The notes below the pieces were generated by a model. That model saw only the letters and a program-made list of their open reading frames with translations. It searched no databases and had not been told where the DNA came from. From positions 1 to 16,411 of the forward strand of contig CAAFJI010000085.1 of assembly GCA_900763175.1 (NCBI GenBank): a DNA stretch of 16,411 nt, given 5' to 3'. Below, piece after piece: positions 13,356-16,411 of the stretch (position 1 is the first letter of the stretch; each line of letters starts with the position of its first letter). A program made the translations under genes and the position numbers. Source of the stretch: Lachnospiraceae bacterium (GTDB lineage Bacteria; Bacillota; Clostridia; Lachnospirales; Lachnospiraceae).

Positions 13356-13384
13356 ATTATACTCTAGTGTATGTGTTTTTTCAA
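13356..13384 (-). promoter_or_regulatory. 6S RNA promoter
   Basis: TTGAAA (13384-13379), a 17-nt spacer and TATAAT (13361-13356). Transcription would start near 13348. This may also be the only promoter for galM. The 130 bases on its far side, up to the thrC stop codon, hold no gene and no convincing terminator. Confidence 0.85.
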
Positions 13385-13516
13385 CATAAAATCCATAAAA
13401 GTTTTGGAAAGGTTATCCTTCCTGTTACTGTTTCACAATGCATTTTGGTAAATAACGTTCACGGAAAATCCGAAAACTGCCGGAACATTACCGGAGAACA
13501 GGCAGCCTGAAAGCTG

Positions 13517-15010
13517 TCATTCCCTGATTCCAAGGATTTCCTTTACTGTTTTCGGCATATCCTCTGCATCTACCACACGGTCATGAAGCACCGGCGCTGT
13601 ACGGATGTCATTTACAGCCTTTGGCACCGGAACACCAGATAACTTCTCCAGGGCATCTGCAAGCTCAAAGTCTCCCATATTTTCATGGTCCTGGGCGATG
13701 GCATCCATAACACTTCTTGTAAATTTATACGGGCTTGCTGTGGATGCGATCACTGCCGGCATTTCATCACTGGTATCTGCCACATATTTTTTGTAAACAC
13801 CAGCTGCCACTGCAGTATGGGTATCGATCACATAATTGCTGTTTTTATAAACTTCCTGAATGGCCTTTGCTGTCTCGTCTTCTGTACAGAAATTTCCATA
13901 GAAATCTCCAAGCTGGGCTTTCATCTCAGGAGTGAGACTGTACTCACCACCCTTGGAAAGGGCTTCCATCAGCTGTGCACATTTCTCAGGATTTTCTCCG
14001 ACAATGCGGTAGATAAGACGTTCCAGATTACTGGAGATCAGAATGTCCATAGATGGAGAGCTGGTAAGGATAAATTCTCTCTTTCTGTCGTAGGTACCTG
14101 TAGTAAAGAAATCGTACAATACTTTGTTTTCATTGGATGCACAGATCAGCTTGTGTACCGGAAGTCCCATCTGTTTTGCATAAAATGCAGCCAGGATGTT
14201 TCCAAAGTTTCCGGTAGGAACAACTATGTTAATCTCCTGTCCGGCAGTAATCTTCTCCTGGCGCACCAGACTTGCATAAGCATATACATAATATACGATC
14301 TGCGGAACAAGACGGCCAATATTGATGGAATTTGCAGAAGAGAACTGGAAACCAGCCTGTGCAAGCTCTGCTGCCATCTCCTTGTCATTGAACATCTTCT
14401 TCACAGCAGTCTGGGCATCATCAAAATTACCTGTAATACCTACAACGAAGGTGTTATCTCCTTTCTGGGTTACCATCTGCTTCTCCTGGATAGGGCTTAC
14501 GCCATGCTTCGGATAAAATACGATGATCCTGGTTCCGGGAACATCTGCAAAGCCTGCAAGTGCAGCCTTACCGGTATCTCCTGAGGTTGCTGTAAGGATC
14601 ACAATATCGTTTGTCACATGGTTCTTCTTCGCTGCTGTAGTCATCAAATATGGTAAAATAGACAGGGCCATATCTTTAAAGGCAATGGTCGGGCCGTGGA
14701 ACAGTTCCAGGAAATAGGCACCGTCAGCCTCATGAAGAGGTGCGATCACCTCTGTATCAAATTTCTTATCGTATGCGCTGTTAATACAGGTTTTCAGCTC
14801 TTCCTCTGTAAAATCGGTAAGCAGACGGCTCATTACTGCATAAGCAGTCTCCTGATAGGACATATGGGAAAGCTCTTCCATGGAAACATCAAGAGCTGGA
14901 ATCGAAGTGGGCACAAACAGCCCTCCATCCTCAGAAAGTCCCTTCAAAATTGCCTGGGAAGCTGTCACTGGTTTCCCTTTTCCTCTGGTACTCTGATACA
15001 TTACCTGCAT
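13517..15010 (-). CDS. thrC: threonine synthase
   Basis: This 497-residue cytoplasmic PLP enzyme converts O-phosphohomoserine to threonine, the last step of threonine synthesis. The FHGPTIAFKDMALSIL segment gives K112 as the lysine that binds PLP. TATSGDTGKAALAG is the phosphate-binding loop and NIVVPTGNFGNILAAFYAK the glycine-rich cofactor contact. The N-terminal YQSTRGKGKPVTASQAILKG is typical of the longer threonine synthase class found in Clostridia, E. coli and yeast, and the length fits. The start at 15010 has AGGAG 7 nt upstream. It stands alone: hom and thrB are not in the window. The promoter region carries direct repeats and dyads that suggest specific regulation. Confidence 0.96.
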   Translation of the reverse strand: MQVMYQSTRGKGKPVTASQAILKGLSEDGGLFVPTSIPALDVSMEELSHMSYQETAYAVMSRLLTDFTEEELKTCINSAYDKKFDTEVIAPLHEADGAYFLELFHGPTIAFKDMALSILPYLMTTAAKKNHVTNDIVILTATSGDTGKAALAGFADVPGTRIIVFYPKHGVSPIQEKQMVTQKGDNTFVVGITGNFDDAQTAVKKMFNDKEMAAELAQAGFQFSSANSINIGRLVPQIVYYVYAYASLVRQEKITAGQEINIVVPTGNFGNILAAFYAKQMGLPVHKLICASNENKVLYDFFTTGTYDRKREFILTSSPSMDILISSNLERLIYRIVGENPEKCAQLMEALSKGGEYSLTPEMKAQLGDFYGNFCTEDETAKAIQEVYKNSNYVIDTHTAVAAGVYKKYVADTSDEMPAVIASTASPYKFTRSVMDAIAQDHENMGDFELADALEKLSGVPVPKAVNDIRTAPVLHDRVVDAEDMPKTVKEILGIRE

Positions 15011-15060
15011 TGTGTCTCTCCTGCCTTTCGTTTATATAGAATAATTCTCATTTATATGGG

Positions 15061-15081
15061 ATTGATTCTGGGCGAATCAAT
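15061..15081 (-). promoter_or_regulatory. palindrome at the start of the thrC transcript
   Basis: ATTGATTC (15061-15068) and GAATCAAT (15074-15081) are exact reverse complements around TGGGC. The dyad begins about 4 nt after the expected thrC transcription start, so it could be a repressor operator or a stabilising 5' hairpin. Confidence 0.55.
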
Positions 15082-15091
15082 GTTAGGGTTC

Positions 15092-15120
15092 ATTATAGCA
15101 TACACTTTAGTGAAATGCTA
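15092..15120 (-). promoter_or_regulatory. thrC promoter with overlapping dyad
   Basis: TATAAT (15097-15092) is preceded by TGC, giving an extended -10 (TGCTATAAT); the -35 region (TAGCAT) is weak. The spacer holds an interrupted dyad, AGCAT/ATGCT and CACT/AGTG (15097-15119), which overlaps both the -35 and -10 boxes and looks like an operator. The regulator is unknown. Confidence 0.6.
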
Positions 15121-15133
15121 TCCTAAAATATAA

Positions 15134-15160
15134 AAATTTCCCAGTCCCAAATTTCCCAGT
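15134..15160. repeat. tandem 12-bp direct repeat upstream of thrC
   Basis: AAATTTCCCAGT occurs exactly twice (15134-15145 and 15149-15160) with a 15-bp period, just upstream of the thrC -35 region. The placement suits binding of an activator or of a regulator that uses repeated half-sites. Confidence 0.6.
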
Positions 15161-15186
15161 TGCAATGGAACTGTTTTTAGTATTAG

Positions 15187-15222
15187 AAAAAATGCCACAC
15201 AGAGTCTTCCCTGCATGGCATT
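15187..15222 (-). terminator. terminator of the wall hydrolase gene
   Basis: On the minus strand, 7 nt past the stop codon, AATGCCA (15222-15216) pairs with TGGCATT (15197-15191), with inner CAGGG/CTCTG pairs, and four more T residues follow (15190-15187). Confidence 0.8.
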
Positions 15223-15229
15223 TCCAGTT

Positions 15230-16159
15230 TTATTTTTTCACCATCTGTACAACATCCTCATCCTGTAATGCCTGGGTACTCTCTGTCTTTTCCCCCTCTT
15301 CCGGATAAGTATAAAACTCATGAACTCCGTACTTAAATAATTTCTTCAGATCCTTATCAAACCAGGTCACGTTATGCTTCTCCGCAGCTGCTCTCTGAAT
15401 GAAAAACAGTGCACCTTCTGAATAGTCCACGCCCTCTAATGCCTGTTTTACAGCTTCTCTGGTGTCATCTGTAACTGTCACTTCATAGATTTTGCCATCA
15501 TAGGTAGGGGAAAACTGGGGAACTCCGTATCTTTGATCCCAGATTACGTCTGTGATGGTGTCGGGAAATTCATCATTTTTTAGCCGGTTTAAAATCACAT
15601 TGGCTACCAGTACACGCCCCTTGATATCTTCCGTTCCTGCTTCTGCTTCTACAATACGAAGGAGATTGTCATAATCTGTATCGGACATCATCTTCGGATT
15701 GGCTGCCATGGCAATCGCCGCTGTATCCAGTGTATCCACTGTATTCGCCATGGAGCTTCCTACGCTAAGCTCTGCAGCATTCCCCTTCACTCTTTTCACG
15801 CGCTGACCAACCATTACCCGTTCACAGGAAGTACCGATACGTGTTACAGAAGTTCCAGCCGACGGAGTATCCTCTACGCTGGTTACCATACCTGCAATTC
15901 CGGTGGGAAGATCGTAATCAACCATACCATTCAGATCTTCGTGAAAATCAGGAACGGCCTTTTCGCCTTCTGACGCTGCGTATACCTGGCCCTTCTCTCC
16001 TGAATCCGCCATTTTACCACCAGCTGCCAATACACCCGTTGCCAGTGCAACGCAAGCTCCAAGCGCAGCAGCCTTATGACGAAGAGGATTCCGATCTTTC
16101 TTTTTCTGAAGATGATCTTTGCAGTTTATTACATTTCGTAAACTTTTTTTTACTTTCAT
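15230..16159 (-). CDS. SleB/CwlJ-type cell wall hydrolase
   Basis: A 309-residue exported protein. A basic N-terminus (1-29) leads to a hydrophobic signal or anchor helix (about 29-47), then a Ser/Thr/Gly-rich linker of about 110 residues, then the Hydrolase_2 domain (about 160-285) shared with the spore-cortex enzymes SleB and CwlJ. E171 in LLRIVEAEAG is the probable catalytic glutamate; GRVLVANVILNRLKN, the FSP turn (216-218) and the VHEFY segment are also typical. The ATG at 16159 has AAGGA 9 nt upstream; a GTG six codons earlier overlaps that site. The linker resembles a decayed G5 or 3D-like segment (inference). It has its own promoter and terminator. Such genes are common and abundant in Lachnospiraceae, so a vegetative wall role is as likely as one in germination. 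Confidence 0.9.
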   Translation of the reverse strand: MKVKKSLRNVINCKDHLQKKKDRNPLRHKAAALGACVALATGVLAAGGKMADSGEKGQVYAASEGEKAVPDFHEDLNGMVDYDLPTGIAGMVTSVEDTPSAGTSVTRIGTSCERVMVGQRVKRVKGNAAELSVGSSMANTVDTLDTAAIAMAANPKMMSDTDYDNLLRIVEAEAGTEDIKGRVLVANVILNRLKNDEFPDTITDVIWDQRYGVPQFSPTYDGKIYEVTVTDDTREAVKQALEGVDYSEGALFFIQRAAAEKHNVTWFDKDLKKLFKYGVHEFYTYPEEGEKTESTQALQDEDVVQMVKK

Positions 16160-16212
16160 GCCCCTCATTCCTTGCACTTATGTTATGTTTTGATTTCTTA
16201 AATTATTTATTT

Positions 16213-16229
16213 TGTAACACTTTTGTAAT
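16213..16229 (+). promoter_or_regulatory. WalR-like binding site
   Basis: TGTAAC, five bases, TGTAAT on the plus strand fits the WalR (YycF) consensus TGTWAH-N5-TGTWAH, known in Bacillus and Staphylococcus to control wall hydrolase genes. It lies just downstream of the -10 box of the wall hydrolase promoter, a position that would favour repression. Confidence 0.55.
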
Positions 16230-16239
16230 GTATGGGAAA

Positions 16240-16268
16240 ATTATATTTAATAATAGCAAAAATGTCAA
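16240..16268 (-). promoter_or_regulatory. wall hydrolase promoter (consensus)
   Basis: TTGACA (16268-16263), a 17-nt spacer and TATAAT (16245-16240) match the sigma-A consensus exactly. The -35 box lies in the loop of a dyad, AGCAAAAA (16255-16262) with TTTTTGCT (16273-16280), which may be an operator. Confidence 0.88.
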
Positions 16269-16280
16269 GCTTTTTTTGCT

Positions 16281-16411
16281 ATTCCTTATGAAATCCCTCT
16301 AAAAATGGGCAAAAAAAGAAGAGGTCTTACCAAAATCACGCTTTTTTCGACAAAGTAAATGTAACATTTTCGATAAATCTGCGTATCTGGTAAATCCCCT
16401 TTATTTCTCCC
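16281..16411. other. intergenic stretch at the window edge
   Basis: AT-rich sequence with no ORF, RNA motif or clear promoter that I can recognise. A single TGTAAC half-site occurs near 16359. It may hold the end of the next transcript outside the window. Confidence 0.4.

Noticed and set aside
1..16411. CRISPR array, prophage or integrated element
   Set aside because: No regularly spaced direct repeats, integrase, transposase or phage gene is present; the repeats seen are isolated palindromes.

Overview
The window reads as an ordinary chromosomal segment of a Gram-positive anaerobe of the class Clostridia, most likely a Lachnospiraceae relative (Blautia/Dorea/Ruminococcus type). This is inferred from AGGAG-type ribosome binding sites, consensus TTGACA-N17-TATAAT promoters, a T-box in front of pheS, a Firmicutes-type 6S RNA, a SpoIID-family protein, a SleB/CwlJ-type hydrolase and a methionine aminopeptidase with an N-terminal SEC-C zinc motif. 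All ten protein genes lie on the minus strand, so transcription runs from high to low coordinates.

In transcription order: a SleB/CwlJ-like wall hydrolase (15230-16159) with a consensus promoter and a WalR-like box; threonine synthase thrC (13517-15010) with a promoter rich in repeats and dyads; a 6S RNA gene (about 13164-13348) directly in front of aldose 1-epimerase galM (12088-13143); a multi-hairpin intergenic stretch; a SpoIID-like protein (10536-11813); a YihY-family membrane protein (9416-10369); a phenylalanine operon consisting of T-box, pheS (8036-9061), an inserted palindromic element, pheT (5371-7788) and a histidine phosphatase (4760-5371) coupled to pheT by a TGATG overlap; a two-gene envelope operon of a MotA/ExbB/ZorA-like channel protein (2903-4525) and a MotB/ZorB/OmpA-like partner (1889-2890); map (643-1518); and rplS (139-486).

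The housekeeping genes are intact and conventional. The unusual content is of two kinds. First, the MotA/MotB-like pair has the architecture of the ZorAB motor of Zorya anti-phage systems (TolQ/MotA core with a long helical tail, plus a one-TM, coiled-coil, OmpA partner) but stands in a housekeeping neighbourhood with no ZorC/D/E or flagellar genes in view. Second, the intergenic DNA carries at least two dispersed palindromic repeat families. A long imperfect inverted repeat with TAGAGCGTG-type ends occurs at 1780-1891 and 7856-8021, with a half-copy at 1619-1661. It supplies the stop codon of the OmpA-like gene and splits pheS from pheT. A smaller palindrome (32-70 and 9097-9131) abuts the U-tract of an intrinsic terminator in both places.

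Gene starts were moved from the longest ORF to the ATG with a good ribosome binding site for pheS, galM, yihY, the MotA-like gene and the wall hydrolase. No database search or folding program was used; family names rest on motifs and overall sequence recognition.
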